DNA of 64,000 nt from Pedosphaera sp. (GCA_009695205.1 SIBK01000001.1:1-64000); one strand, 5' to 3'. Counted from the stretch's first letter, positions 21,889 through 32,622 are shown. Numbers and translations: made by a program. The notes: generated from the letters alone by a model not told the origin.

Positions 21889-22991
21889 ACTTTTCCAAAC
21901 GCCTCATCGAATCGCCCTACATGCACTGGGCAAAAACCCTGCAAGCAGCCCGGTTTAACCTGGGAAACAGCGGCGTGTCGCCGTATCCGCTTCGCGAACT
22001 TCCCGTGCGTTTGGAAGACCTGGAGTTGAGCGGACCCAGCTTTTATGGGTGGCCGCCACTGCAATCCGCGTTGGCCCACCACCTTGGCATGCCAGAAGAC
22101 CAAGTGGTCCACGCGTGCGGAACGTCCATGGCCAATCACCTGGCGATGGCGGTGACCGTGGATCCGGGTGATGATGTCCTGATTGAGCGCCCCACCTATG
22201 AGCTGCTGATTTCGACCGCCGAATACCTCGGCGCTCGCGTACGTCGATTCGAGCGGCGTCCGGAGAATGGCTGGCTGCCGGACCTAGACGAACTCAAGCG
22301 GCAAGTCCGACCGGAAACGCGGCTGATCGTTCTAAGCAACCTGCACAATCCCTCCAGTGGCCGCATTCCGGATGCGCTTTTGAGGGAGATTGCGAGCCTG
22401 GCGGACACCGTCGGGGCGTCTGTGCTAGTGGACGAAGTCTATCTGGATGCGGCTTTTGAGGATACACCGACGACCGCCGCCCATCTGGCCGACAACATCG
22501 TAGTTACCTCAAGCCTCACCAAAGTCTATGGACTCAGCGGAATCCGGTGCGGATGGATCATCGGAAACCCCGAAGTGGTCCGCCGTGCGTGGCGTCTGAA
22601 TAATTTATTCGGGGTGATTCCCGCGCACGCCGCAGAGCGATTGACCCTCGCTGTTCTGGCAAATTTCGGCCCTATCCGCGACCGGGCTCAACGGCTGCTC
22701 ACCATCAATCGTAAGCTGTTGAATGCGTTCCTGCAGTCGCGAAAAGACCTTCAACATACGCCCCACCTCCACGGCACCGTTGCCTTTCCCCGACTGCGAC
22801 GGAGCTCTGTCGAAGCTCTCTGTGACCATTTGCGGAAATACCAGGAAACCACCGTCGTGCCCGGCCGTTTTTTCGAACTGCCAAACCACTTCCGAATCGG
22901 AATCGGATGCCCAACGGAGATCCTTTCCGAGGGCTTGAACCGACTCGGACAAGGGCTTGACGCGATCGCGGCTACCGACGGGGCAGGCTAA
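21885..22991 (+). CDS. PLP-dependent aminotransferase (class I/II)
   Basis: ATGA overlap with permease; VTSSLTKVYGLSGIRCGWIIG PLP-lysine motif. Confidence 0.85.
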   Translation: MNFSKRLIESPYMHWAKTLQAARFNLGNSGVSPYPLRELPVRLEDLELSGPSFYGWPPLQSALAHHLGMPEDQVVHACGTSMANHLAMAVTVDPGDDVLIERPTYELLISTAEYLGARVRRFERRPENGWLPDLDELKRQVRPETRLIVLSNLHNPSSGRIPDALLREIASLADTVGASVLVDEVYLDAAFEDTPTTAAHLADNIVVTSSLTKVYGLSGIRCGWIIGNPEVVRRAWRLNNLFGVIPAHAAERLTLAVLANFGPIRDRAQRLLTINRKLLNAFLQSRKDLQHTPHLHGTVAFPRLRRSSVEALCDHLRKYQETTVVPGRFFELPNHFRIGIGCPTEILSEGLNRLGQGLDAIAATDGAG

Positions 22992-24072
22992 ATCGGACCA
23001 CAGCTCCACCGGACGATGCGTTGCTCGCCGTGATCCGGCCACCGTGTTCGGTGACGATGCGCTCGCAAATCGCGAGACCCAAGCCGGTGCCGTGAGCTTT
23101 GCCAAACGTGACAAATGGCTCGAAGACATGAGGCATGAGGACGCTGGGAATACCGGGGCCGTTATCCTCGACCTCGGTGATGACTTCGTCGTCGTCCGTC
23201 GTAAACCGAAGCGTGACGCGGCCATCGCTGCGTCCGGAGAGAGCGTCAAACGCATTTTGGAAAAGGTTGCTTAGCACCCGGAAAAGTCGGAGCGGATCGA
23301 GCCGCACTGAGGTTTCTGGAAGTTCACTTGGGAGATCCACAATGACTCCTCGGCGCGAGGCCTCTTCTTGAAGCTCAACCATAAGCGGCCGCATTACAGC
23401 GCCATAGTTCAGCTGGGCTAAAACGACATTGGCGGGTGTGATCCGCGTGAAGTCGAGCAACTCCTGCATCAACGAATTCAGTACTTCCGCCTGCTTGTGA
23501 ACTCGATCGCGTGCTGCCCGCCGTGCCGCCAGGGTGGCTCTTTCTTCGACAGCGAGATCGGCCGCCAATCCAATTACATTCAAGGGATTCCGGAAATCGT
23601 GAACAATGGTTTTCGCAAGCCGCTCCACCAATGTGAGCCGCTCCGCGCGCAATGACTCCAGAAGAAAACGACGATTAAACTCCCGCATCCGCAGGCTCGC
23701 ATCCCGGACCAGCGACGCCGCGAGAAAGGGGGACCTGTCGAGAAGCATGTGGACATGGTTCGTAGAAACAAAGTTCAACACACAGTGGGTAATCGCCGTC
23801 GCTGAAGCGGAGCGCGTGCCTCCATCGAACACCGCCATTTCCCCAAAATAATCGCCCGGTTGATCCCGCGAGAGCAGATGTTCCCGACCGGGAGAAGACT
23901 GGACCGTGATTTCTACGACGCCGTCGAGGACCACGAACAGGCCATCGGCGACTGCACCTTCATCAAAGATCCGTTGGCCCGCCGGAACTTCCCGGGGTTT
24001 TAGCGAATTGGCGGAGCAGTGCCTGCTCCGGTAGGCCGAGCTGCCTCCCAAACTGAGAATCTTCAATAGCAA
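22972..24072 (-). CDS. Cyclic nucleotide-binding-domain histidine kinase
   Basis: Crp-like CNB (GDYFGEMAVFDGGTRSASATA), H-box HDFRNPLN, N/G boxes LFQNAFDAL, DNGPGIP, GTGLGLAICERI. Confidence 0.85.
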   Translation of the reverse strand: MLLKILSLGGSSAYRSRHCSANSLKPREVPAGQRIFDEGAVADGLFVVLDGVVEITVQSSPGREHLLSRDQPGDYFGEMAVFDGGTRSASATAITHCVLNFVSTNHVHMLLDRSPFLAASLVRDASLRMREFNRRFLLESLRAERLTLVERLAKTIVHDFRNPLNVIGLAADLAVEERATLAARRAARDRVHKQAEVLNSLMQELLDFTRITPANVVLAQLNYGAVMRPLMVELQEEASRRGVIVDLPSELPETSVRLDPLRLFRVLSNLFQNAFDALSGRSDGRVTLRFTTDDDEVITEVEDNGPGIPSVLMPHVFEPFVTFGKAHGTGLGLAICERIVTEHGGRITASNASSGGAVVRFSLPRR

Positions 24073-24098
24073 TCAAAGAAAACTTTAGCGATCGTTCT

Positions 24099-24461
24099 TC
24101 ACCGTTTCGGCGCCGTGGTCTGCGGTCCGGGCGATGTGGCCGGTGGAGATCCAGAAGTCGGGTCGAGCGGTTTTAATCCAACCTTATCCAAAATCGGGAC
24201 GAAATTCTTATCCTGAGCTCCGTATTCCCGGAACCGTTCCGCAATCTGATTCTGTCGCCCGTGCTCGCTGCGGAGCGCCTCAAACGTCTTTGCCTGCCCG
24301 CCGAGCTCGCGCCGGACTTGCCGATATTGCCACAGCTGGTAAACAGCCGGGCTTGTGGTGGCGATCAGTGAGGCCACGACGCTTACCTGCACCAGGGAAC
24401 GGAGGGAAGCGATGTCAGATCTCAGATCAGCAACTGATTGCGGAAATACCGGGTCATTCAT
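24099..24461 (-). CDS. Small membrane protein, unknown
   Basis: One hydrophobic segment; co-oriented with neighbour. Confidence 0.45.
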   Translation of the reverse strand: MNDPVFPQSVADLRSDIASLRSLVQVSVVASLIATTSPAVYQLWQYRQVRRELGGQAKTFEALRSEHGRQNQIAERFREYGAQDKNFVPILDKVGLKPLDPTSGSPPATSPGPQTTAPKR

Positions 24462-24469
24462 GTAGGTAC

Positions 24470-24799
24470 TTAACGTGTGCCCTTCGCACGCTTCGAATTT
24501 GGAGCGTGCGCTGGCGTGGTAGAAGGAAAAGGAGGATTGGTGACCGACGCTTTGACGCCAAGAGAGATCAGCAATGGGTCAATTGCCGGCTGTTTCTTCG
24601 AGTAGTCGATCGCATCGCTTACCAGGACCTGGAGGGCTCGCTGGTTTTGACTAACCTGGGTCGCCAACTCGTTGATCCCTCGTGCCTGGATGCCAGCCTG
24701 ACGGGTGGCTTGGATTTGCTGCTGGCAGAGGTAGGCTACGAGCAAGGCGATCAGCACTTGGGCACAAACAAGCGAGAGGAGGAGACGCGACGGCTTCAT
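24470..24799 (-). CDS. Small membrane protein, unknown
   Basis: N-terminal TM SLVCAQVLIALLVAYLC, coiled region. Confidence 0.45.
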   Translation of the reverse strand: MKPSRLLLSLVCAQVLIALLVAYLCQQQIQATRQAGIQARGINELATQVSQNQRALQVLVSDAIDYSKKQPAIDPLLISLGVKASVTNPPFPSTTPAHAPNSKRAKGTR

Positions 24800-24855
24800 T
24801 ACTGGCCATCAATCTACGCCAAGGCAGCATCTTTCCAAGAATTTTGGCGCTGAAA

Positions 24856-24887
24856 ACAAAAAACCCCTGCCGGATGCCGACAGGGGT
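24856..24887 (-). terminator. Intrinsic terminator of porin gene
   Basis: Minus strand CCCCTGTCGGCATCCGGCAGGGGTTTTTTG. Confidence 0.75.
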
Positions 24888-24913
24888 CTGAAGTCGTTTC
24901 GAATCGAATTCGA

Positions 24914-26059
24914 TTAGAACCTGTAGATGATGTTAAGCAAGAGGCTCACATCCTCCCGTTCGCCATCGACGCCCACACCGTTCTTGTAATGTTCAAAAAA
25001 GGCATCGCTACCATTCACGGATTGATCCCATCGCAATTCCACGCGGGTGACGACGTTGGCCCAGAGGGCATAGTCGGCGGTTACTGTCACACCGAACACC
25101 TTGTCTCGCATTCCGGTGTTGGCGAAAGCGCCCCAGCCGGATTCGGCGTACTCAACGCGAGTATTCAGCTTGAGCTGGTCAGTGGCCTGGAAGGAGGCAT
25201 ACAGGGCAGCCGCACTCGCATAGCTGTTGCCATCCAGATAATCATACGAGGCGCCGAACGATAACCCTTTGATCGGGGTCGTGAGCGATCCACCCACGTA
25301 CAGGTTCAGGTCCTGGGAGTTGCCGTGACCGAGGTTGCGGTCGACACCGACTACAGCGCCGCCGTAAAGCGAGGAACCCGCCATCCAACCGGTGCTCTCA
25401 GGCGCCGTTAGGACGATCCCACCCATGTAGGTCTTCTTCGTTTCAGCATTGCCAGAACGAGCAACCGTTGATTGGTCTGTGTTTGCGACGCCTGCAGAGA
25501 TACCGATGAGATCGGTCACCTTGTAGCTAACCAGGACGCCGGTGTGGGTCAGCGGCTCAATCGCGTAGCCGAAGGACCGGCTGAAGTTCGGATTGGCATA
25601 GCTATCGAACACCTCGTAGCCGATGATCGGGTCGAATCGACCGACCTTGAAATCCAAGCCGTTTCCGACCGGTGCGCGCAAGGCAACATACGCCTGCTTG
25701 AGGCCGAAAGAGTTGCCTGACGTCAAGGTACCATTACCCGGGAGCCCAGCGGCGTCGGGACCAAAGAGGGTCTCGAGCTTGTAACCGGCGGACCAACTGC
25801 CTTCATCCAGGGGCTTTTCCAGGGCGATCTTTGCAACGTTTAGGTTAAAGCCATCCTGACGGTTAGGACCCGTGTTGACGAACCGGTTGGCAACGCTATT
25901 CCCGGTGCCAAAGTTCCAGATTGCCGACGTGTCCACGTAGCCGGAGAGGCTGGTGGATGAGAGCAGGGTGTTGAGCGGATGCTCGTCGGCGTTAACCGCA
26001 GACGCAAGGCTGACCGCACCGGTAGCGACCAGTGCCATCGTCCATTTATTGAACTTCAT
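24914..26059 (-). CDS. Outer-membrane beta-barrel porin-like protein
   Basis: Signal peptide MKFNKWTMALVATGAVSLASAVNA; alternating beta strands; C-terminal LLLNIIYRF. Confidence 0.75.
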   Translation of the reverse strand: MKFNKWTMALVATGAVSLASAVNADEHPLNTLLSSTSLSGYVDTSAIWNFGTGNSVANRFVNTGPNRQDGFNLNVAKIALEKPLDEGSWSAGYKLETLFGPDAAGLPGNGTLTSGNSFGLKQAYVALRAPVGNGLDFKVGRFDPIIGYEVFDSYANPNFSRSFGYAIEPLTHTGVLVSYKVTDLIGISAGVANTDQSTVARSGNAETKKTYMGGIVLTAPESTGWMAGSSLYGGAVVGVDRNLGHGNSQDLNLYVGGSLTTPIKGLSFGASYDYLDGNSYASAAALYASFQATDQLKLNTRVEYAESGWGAFANTGMRDKVFGVTVTADYALWANVVTRVELRWDQSVNGSDAFFEHYKNGVGVDGEREDVSLLLNIIYRF

Positions 26060-26408
26060 TATCATTCCTCCTGAGTTGTGCTGTGTGTTTGATCTATCGT
26101 TTATTACCAATATCGAAACAAAAACAGTTTGTTTCGCCGCCTAAAGGGCGGATTTGCCGGGCAGGTTATGCTGGCGATGGAACCGTGTGCAACAGCATTT
26201 TTTTGGCGATTTTCCGCAGGAAACACCTGCATTAACCTACTTTTCCATGGCTAGGCCGACAAAAAGGATCGTCTCAAGAGCCCTTTCAGGGGCCCGTTTG
26301 CGACGATTTTGCGCGTTCTCCTCTCACTCCAAGCTGGCGTCAAAATCAGGCATTGCTCGGGAAATCCCCGGAAATCGTTCACAGCGTCAAATTGGGTATT
26401 TGGGGTCA

Positions 26409-29400
26409 TCATTTTGCGAGCACGACCTCCTGGTCACCTGCCGAACGTCCGCCACGGACCGACTCCGCGGTGCCGGCAACCTCGGTGCTACGTTCCGCCC
26501 CACTACTCTCTTTGTTGAACTTCACGCTCACAATTTTACTAACACCCTGCTCCTGCATCGTGACGCCATACAGAATGTCGGCCATCCCAATCGTTCGCTT
26601 GTTGTGCGTGATCACCACGAACTGACTGTGCTCAAGGAATCGCTGCAACACCTTGATGAATCGGTTGATGTTCGATTCGTCCAGCGGCGCATCCAATTCA
26701 TCCAGAACACAGAATGGACTCGGCTTCACCTGGTAAATAGAGAACAAAAGGGCCACAGCGGTCATCGTCTGCTCGCCACCCGATAACAAGGAAATGCTCT
26801 GGAGCTGCTTGCCGGGCGGGCGGGCGATAATATCAATACCGGACTCGAGCACATCCCCCTCGTCCACCAGACGGAGGTCGGCTTTCCCACCGCCAAACAT
26901 CTCCGTAAACATCAACTGGAAGTTGGCTCGGATTTTTTCAAACGTCTCAAAAAACATCACCTTGGTTTCGACGTTTATCTTGTTCAACACCTCGGTGAGC
27001 TGCTCCTTGGCCTTCACGAGGTCATCGTGCTGGGTGGTGAGAAAGGCGTGGCGTTGCTCGGTTTCCTCGTATTCCTCGATGGCCACCAAATTCACCGGTC
27101 CAATCTCCTCGAGGCGCTGCTGCAAGGAACCCACCTGTTCGGCCACCGCCCCCCAATCCGTGCTCAAGCCCACCTCCTGCATTTCCTCCGGCGACAAGGT
27201 CTCCACTCGGGGTTGACCTTCATCCGCCAGCGTAATCCGGATTCCCTCACCCCGGATGTCGTCCAGGTTCATTTGATATTTTTCTTGGACACGTTCCCGA
27301 AGGTTTTGGACGGACATCGTCTTCTGAGCGAGCTCGACCTCGAGCTGTCCCCGCTCTTGCTGAGCCCGCGTCAGACGGCTGCGGTGCTCTCGAAGGTTAT
27401 CCTCCCGCCTTTGCACTTGAACTTCCTGCTCCAATTTTTCTGTCAGCCTGGCCGTAATCTGGTTGGAGACCCCTTCGCGGTCATGTCGCAGGCGCTCGAT
27501 CTGGCCGCGGCACTCGGATATCTCGGTCTCGAACTGCTGCTGTCGATGGTTAAATGACCCGGATTCTGTTTCCAGCCGTGCTACCAATTGCTCCATCTCT
27601 TGAATTCGCTGTTCCAGGGGCGCTCGCTGGCGGGAATGGGAGGCCAGCAGCTGCTCCTCCATGGCAAGGGCGACCTTGGCATCGCTCAAGGCCGAGTTTG
27701 CCAAATCGCGTGACTGTCGCAACCGCTCCAAATCAGCCGTCATCTGGTGCACTTGGCCAACCGCCGTTTGCTCGGTGGCCTCAAGTTCCGCAATTTGCGT
27801 TGCCAGCGACTGACGCTTTTCGCTGCCTTCGTTTTCCTGGGCGCTGAGGCGGGTGTGCTCCTGGACCGCATTGTCGAACCGCGCCTGTAGTGAACGTCTG
27901 GAGTTTTGCAGGGCGTTGAACTCGCCCTGGCGTGTCGCAATCGCCACCTCTTGGTGTCGCAACTCTGTCCGGGCCTCTTCGAGGCTCGCCTGAAGTTCGG
28001 TTTGTTCACCCTGCAGCGAAACCTTCTGGCGCGTCGACTCCGCAACCTGCTCCGTGAGCCGCGTCAACTGTCCATGCAGCTCAGCGATCTGGTTCTTCCG
28101 CCCCAAAATGGACGCGGGGGCCTTCCCGGACGGATTGGCAGTACCCCCCGTGTAGACCCCGTGCCGCGTCAGAAGATCCCCAGCCAGGGTCACGTAGTCG
28201 AACCGGCCTCGGGTCTGCCGATGCGCCGCCGTTGCGGTCGGGAGATCTGCGACAATGCGCGTTTGTCCCAAGAGCGCCGTCAGAAGAGGCCGTACCGCCG
28301 GATCGCACGTCAACACACTGAGCGCGGGCACCGTCCCGCCCAACGAATCCGCCAGCGTGACCTGTTCCACATCGAGGGAATTTTCCGAATTCACGCCCGC
28401 GTCACTCAAGGCAAGCGCTGCAATGCTAGCTCGGCCCTTTTTGTGGGCATGGAGATCCGCAAGGATCGCGGTAGCCACGCCGGGATCGGCGGTCAACACC
28501 AACTGCAGGTGATGACCCAGAGCGGTTTCGATGGGCAAAACGTGCTCAGGGCCGACCCGAAGTTTATCCGCCAACGTCCCAAGGACGGCGTCAGACCCCT
28601 TAAGCGCTGCCTGGGCGCCGCTGCCGAATCCCTCGTGACTGGTGTCCAACTGCTCAAGGACGCTTAACCGGGAGCGGGTCTCCGCCTGCTGACGAATCAG
28701 GGGATCCATCCGCTGCCCAGCGTCATTAATCTCCTGGTGCAACTCGCGCAACCGGGCCTGCCGCTCCTCGACCGTCCCTCGGCTCGCCTGGACGTGAAGT
28801 CGCTCCGCTTCGACCTGAGATGAGAATTCCTCCAACCGGGATTCAAGGCGGGTCCGCTCCTCCTCCGCACCGAACTTCTCTGCGTGCAGTTTCTCCAGGC
28901 GGACCACATTTCCCTGCTTCTGAAGATCCAGCGCATTGATCTCATTCCGGACCCGTGCCAGTTGCTGCGCGGCTCCAAAAGCCTGCGATTGTCCAAGACG
29001 GAGGGCTTCCTGCTTCTCTGAAACGTCCCGCTCGACAGCTGTCAGCCCGAGGCGCTTTTCCTCCAGAGATTCGCGGAGGGACTTGACCTGCACTTCAGCC
29101 TCTGAAATCCGGTCCTTTACAACCATTAACTCGGCTGCCGAGATCTGGTGACGCTCCCGGGAAAGAAGGATATCGGCGAGAGCCCGCTCGTGCTGGGCCG
29201 CCAGTTCTCGCAACCGTTCCTCGTTAAACCCGATCCGGCTATCATTACGTTCGGATTCCGCCTTGAGCTCGAGACCGTGGCGCTGGGCGACGGAGATCGT
29301 CTTCTCCAATTCACTCAGCGCAGCGCGCAACTGCAGGATTTCATCCTCTAACCGCAGGACGCTCTCCTGACAAATTTCGCCCTCGGTTTTCAGCTTTTCC

Positions 29401-30161
29401 GCCTGCGTGGTGCGCTCCAAAATTTCAGACTGCAGAACATCGAATTGGTGCCGCGCCAGTTGCGTCTCCAAATGCTGCAATTCCGCCTGAAGAGATTTGA
29501 ACCGGCGGGCCTTGCCCGCCTGCCGCTGAAGGGATCCGATCTGCCGCTTCACCTCTTTGATCAGATCCTCGACGCGCAAAAGATTCTGATCTGTGTGCTC
29601 CAGTTTGCGGAGAGCCTCCTTTTTCTGGGCCTTGAATCGTGTGATGCCCGCCGCCTCCTCGAACACCATCCGGCGATCATCCGGCTTGCTGGAAAGGATC
29701 TGGGTGATGTTCCCCTGAGCCATGATGCTGTAACTCGTGCGCCCCACACCGGTACCCATGAACAGTTGCTGGATATCACGCAAACGACTGGGAACCCTGT
29801 TGATGAAATATTCCGATCCGCCATCCCGAAAAACACGGCGTGTCACCATAATCTCATTGAACTCGACCGGGATTCCAGCCGCCTTCAAATGCTCCGTGTC
29901 GACGTCTCCAATCGTCAACGACACCTCTGCCATCCCCAAGGCCTTCCGCCCATCGGTTCCGTTGAATATTACGTCCGCCATCTCGCCACCGCGTAACGCT
30001 TTAGCCGATTGCTCGCCTAGCACCCACCGGATTGCATCGGAAACATTCGATTTTCCACAGCCGTTCGGCCCGACGATCGCCGTTACTCCGGGCTGGAAAT
30101 TCAACGAGGTCTTGTCGGCAAATGACTTGAACCCAAGCACAGTTAGGTTTTTGAGATACAT
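26409..30161 (-). CDS. smc: Chromosome segregation protein SMC
   Basis: MYLKNLTVLGFKSFADKTSLNFQPGVTAIVGPNGCGKSNVSDAIRWVLGEQSAKALRGG; LLSGGEQTMTAVALLFSIYQVKPSPFCVLDELDAPLD. Confidence 0.95.
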   Translation of the reverse strand: MYLKNLTVLGFKSFADKTSLNFQPGVTAIVGPNGCGKSNVSDAIRWVLGEQSAKALRGGEMADVIFNGTDGRKALGMAEVSLTIGDVDTEHLKAAGIPVEFNEIMVTRRVFRDGGSEYFINRVPSRLRDIQQLFMGTGVGRTSYSIMAQGNITQILSSKPDDRRMVFEEAAGITRFKAQKKEALRKLEHTDQNLLRVEDLIKEVKRQIGSLQRQAGKARRFKSLQAELQHLETQLARHQFDVLQSEILERTTQAEKLKTEGEICQESVLRLEDEILQLRAALSELEKTISVAQRHGLELKAESERNDSRIGFNEERLRELAAQHERALADILLSRERHQISAAELMVVKDRISEAEVQVKSLRESLEEKRLGLTAVERDVSEKQEALRLGQSQAFGAAQQLARVRNEINALDLQKQGNVVRLEKLHAEKFGAEEERTRLESRLEEFSSQVEAERLHVQASRGTVEERQARLRELHQEINDAGQRMDPLIRQQAETRSRLSVLEQLDTSHEGFGSGAQAALKGSDAVLGTLADKLRVGPEHVLPIETALGHHLQLVLTADPGVATAILADLHAHKKGRASIAALALSDAGVNSENSLDVEQVTLADSLGGTVPALSVLTCDPAVRPLLTALLGQTRIVADLPTATAAHRQTRGRFDYVTLAGDLLTRHGVYTGGTANPSGKAPASILGRKNQIAELHGQLTRLTEQVAESTRQKVSLQGEQTELQASLEEARTELRHQEVAIATRQGEFNALQNSRRSLQARFDNAVQEHTRLSAQENEGSEKRQSLATQIAELEATEQTAVGQVHQMTADLERLRQSRDLANSALSDAKVALAMEEQLLASHSRQRAPLEQRIQEMEQLVARLETESGSFNHRQQQFETEISECRGQIERLRHDREGVSNQITARLTEKLEQEVQVQRREDNLREHRSRLTRAQQERGQLEVELAQKTMSVQNLRERVQEKYQMNLDDIRGEGIRITLADEGQPRVETLSPEEMQEVGLSTDWGAVAEQVGSLQQRLEEIGPVNLVAIEEYEETEQRHAFLTTQHDDLVKAKEQLTEVLNKINVETKVMFFETFEKIRANFQLMFTEMFGGGKADLRLVDEGDVLESGIDIIARPPGKQLQSISLLSGGEQTMTAVALLFSIYQVKPSPFCVLDELDAPLDESNINRFIKVLQRFLEHSQFVVITHNKRTIGMADILYGVTMQEQGVSKIVSVKFNKESSGAERSTEVAGTAESVRGGRSAGDQEVVLAK

Positions 30162-30182
30162 CTTGAGAACCTATTGAACGCA

Positions 30183-30220
30183 ACCGGTTGTGGCTTCGCA
30201 AGCCGGAAACCACAACCGGT
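30183..30220. promoter_or_regulatory. Hairpin just upstream of smc
   Basis: Perfect 11-bp stem ACCGGTTGTGG/CCACAACCGGT, 16-nt loop. Confidence 0.45.
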
Positions 30221-30278
30221 AGTGGTAAGTTATTCACATGTGCCTTCTCCGTCTCCCCGACCCAGCAAACCCGGAAAA

Positions 30279-30335
30279 GGGGTCAGTCAATGGTATTGTA
30301 GTATTTTGAATTACTACAATACGATTGACTGACCC
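30279..30335. repeat. REP-like inverted repeat copy 1
   Basis: GGGTCAGTCAATGGTATTGTAGTA...TACTACAATACGATTGACTGACCC; one mismatch in 24-bp arms. Confidence 0.8.
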
Positions 30336-30367
30336 GATCAGGGACCCATAAACGGTTTAGCACTCTG

Positions 30368-31391
30368 TCATCCAAGTCTCCTCCATGCAGCGGCCACCGC
30401 CTGCTGGTTCATTCCGATGACTGGCACCCAGGCCCGAGTCGCTGGCGTGGACTGCAAGAGTTCTAGCGCCGCCAGGCACTGCCACGCCGACCCCGCCGCC
30501 AGCCCTTCGCCCAGCAGTGCCTTCGCTGAAATCCGGGGCCCGGCCCAATCCGACCACGCTGCAGCCTCGGCTCGATCGTAGCTGTCACACCCCACAAGGC
30601 CGTCGCTCAGTGCAGTCTTTCCATCCGGGTGCCGCATCAATGCACGAACCTGGCGAACCGCCTGACGCCTCTCCGACGGTCCGGCACACGGAACTATCGC
30701 GGTCACCCGATCGAGTGTCAGTGAAGACTTTTCGTGCCGCAACCGGACAGCACCCGCCCCTTCACCTAAAATCACTCCACGCGAAAAATGCCGAAGGGCA
30801 TCGGCGGTTAGCCAGTCGACCTCTTCCGATGCCACCACCAAGCAATCATCCACCCAGTCGTCCGTCAGCCATTCCGCCGCCAACTGTAAGCCATACACGA
30901 AAGCGCTCTGGTCCCGGACCAACGTGTAGCAGGGACCTTTCGCACCGAGAATTGCGGCAAGGTGGGATGCTGGTGCGTTGAAAACTGTTTCGGGAAAAAT
31001 CAGGGGGCTTGCTGTCGACGGATCCCGCAGGGTTTCATCAAAAAAGCGCCGGGTGTAATTGACGCATCCGGCAAAGGCGCAAAACACGATTCCAAGACGA
31101 TCCACTAACGGACACACGTCAGCATCTCCACCAATCCCCATCGCTTCCAACGCCGCCGCTAAGGTGAAATGGCTGATGGCACTGGTTCGACGCAACCGAT
31201 TATGTCCCAAAAACCAAGGCCGGATCGGTGGCGGGGGGACGTTTCGAACTCTGTACGAAAACTCCCGATCCGACCGATGCAACGACGTCTCCGGCAATGT
31301 CATCCGATCTCTCAACACGGTCCGGAATGGGGCCCATCCCCCAACCGGCAGGCGTCACCGCCCCGACCCCATGAACGTAGCAGCCGCTCAT
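30368..31391 (-). pseudogene. KS chain-length-factor-like (beta-ketoacyl synthase homolog lacking active site), frameshifted
   Basis: MSGCYVHGVGAVTPAGWG in one frame from 31391, continues as LRDRMTLPETSLHRSDREFSYRVRNVPPPPIRPWFLGHNRLRRTSAISHFTLAAALEAMG in another. Confidence 0.65.
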
Positions 31392-32622
31392 GCCCACCTC
31401 CGGAGAATGAGAGTTCCATTGGAACCTCCAAAACCGAACGAATTGGTCAAGACTACCTCCACTCGCTCGTCCTGCGGCACCCGGATCAACCGAAATCGAC
31501 ACACCGGATCTACAGATTCGACTGTCGTCTCCGGCGGCAGCCACTGCTCCCGCAGTGTCATCAAGCACACAACGGCCTCCACTGCGCCTGCCGCGCCGAG
31601 CAAGTGTCCAATGCCAGATTTCGTGGAACTCACCGCAACCCGCCCTGCATTCGCTCCCGCCCAACGATTAATCGCCGCAACCTCCGCGGCATCGTTGAGC
31701 CGAGTTCCTGTGGGCATTGATGTAGTCGATCTGATCAACGCCGACTCCGGCAACCCGGCAGGCAGCGGTCATCGCCGCCAGAGCCGCATCCCCATCAGGA
31801 TGCGGCTGCTTGAGGTGATGCACATCCGTGCTAGCCCCATATCCAATGATCTCGCCAAGGATCTCCGCGCCACGGCCCCGTGCATGTTGGAGCGTTTCCA
31901 GACACAGAACCCCCGCTCCTTCGCCAAGGGCGAGCCCGTTACGCGCCACGTCAAAGGGACGGCACCCGGTGGTTGACAGGGCTTGAAGTGAATCAAACCC
32001 CGCAAACACAAGCTGACTGAGTGCATCGTATCCTCCCGAAAGCACGCGTTCAGCACGGCCATGTCGTAGAGTCTGAAACGCATGCCCAATGGCATTGGCG
32101 CCGGAGGCGCACGCATTCGCAATGAAGCGTGACCGGCCCGGACAACCCCGCTGCATCCAGCGCTGCCCAGGCCTAAGCCTGGGCCTAATACCCCGCAACC
32201 CGCGTCGCCTGCCCGGCCGCATCGCCCGAGGCGTTCAGTGTGTGTCGATAGTAAGCCTCACCGAGCCCCATACCGCCGCTGGTGGTCCCGAACACACACG
32301 GGACCCCGGTGCCCCCACGATTCCACCCCGCCTGTTGCGTGGCCTCGAGAGTTGCAAGGATTAACAATCGCGCTGCCCGATCCAAACTGCGGCCGAGACG
32401 GACCTGGCGGGAACCACCGCTCGCCAAGGACGGTAAAGCCACCTCCGCCGCCATCCGGGCGCGTTGGCGAGAGATGTCGAAGAGGCTCACCGGGCGAAAC
32501 GCAATCGCGCCTAAGCGGAAACCGGCCACATTGGTCGCCCACCCCACACCGTTAGCCGTAACAATCCCGGCACCCGTAACTACCACCCGCCGGGGAGAAG
32601 TGGCAGAAGAAGAATCCATCAT
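31388..32622 (-). pseudogene. Beta-ketoacyl-ACP synthase (FabF-like), multiply interrupted
   Basis: RRVVVTGAGIVTANGVG...; in-frame TAGs, frameshift before IANACASGANAIG, second frameshift at INAH/GTRLND; ends SGIGHLLGAAGAVEAV...NSFGFGGSNGTL. Confidence 0.75.
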
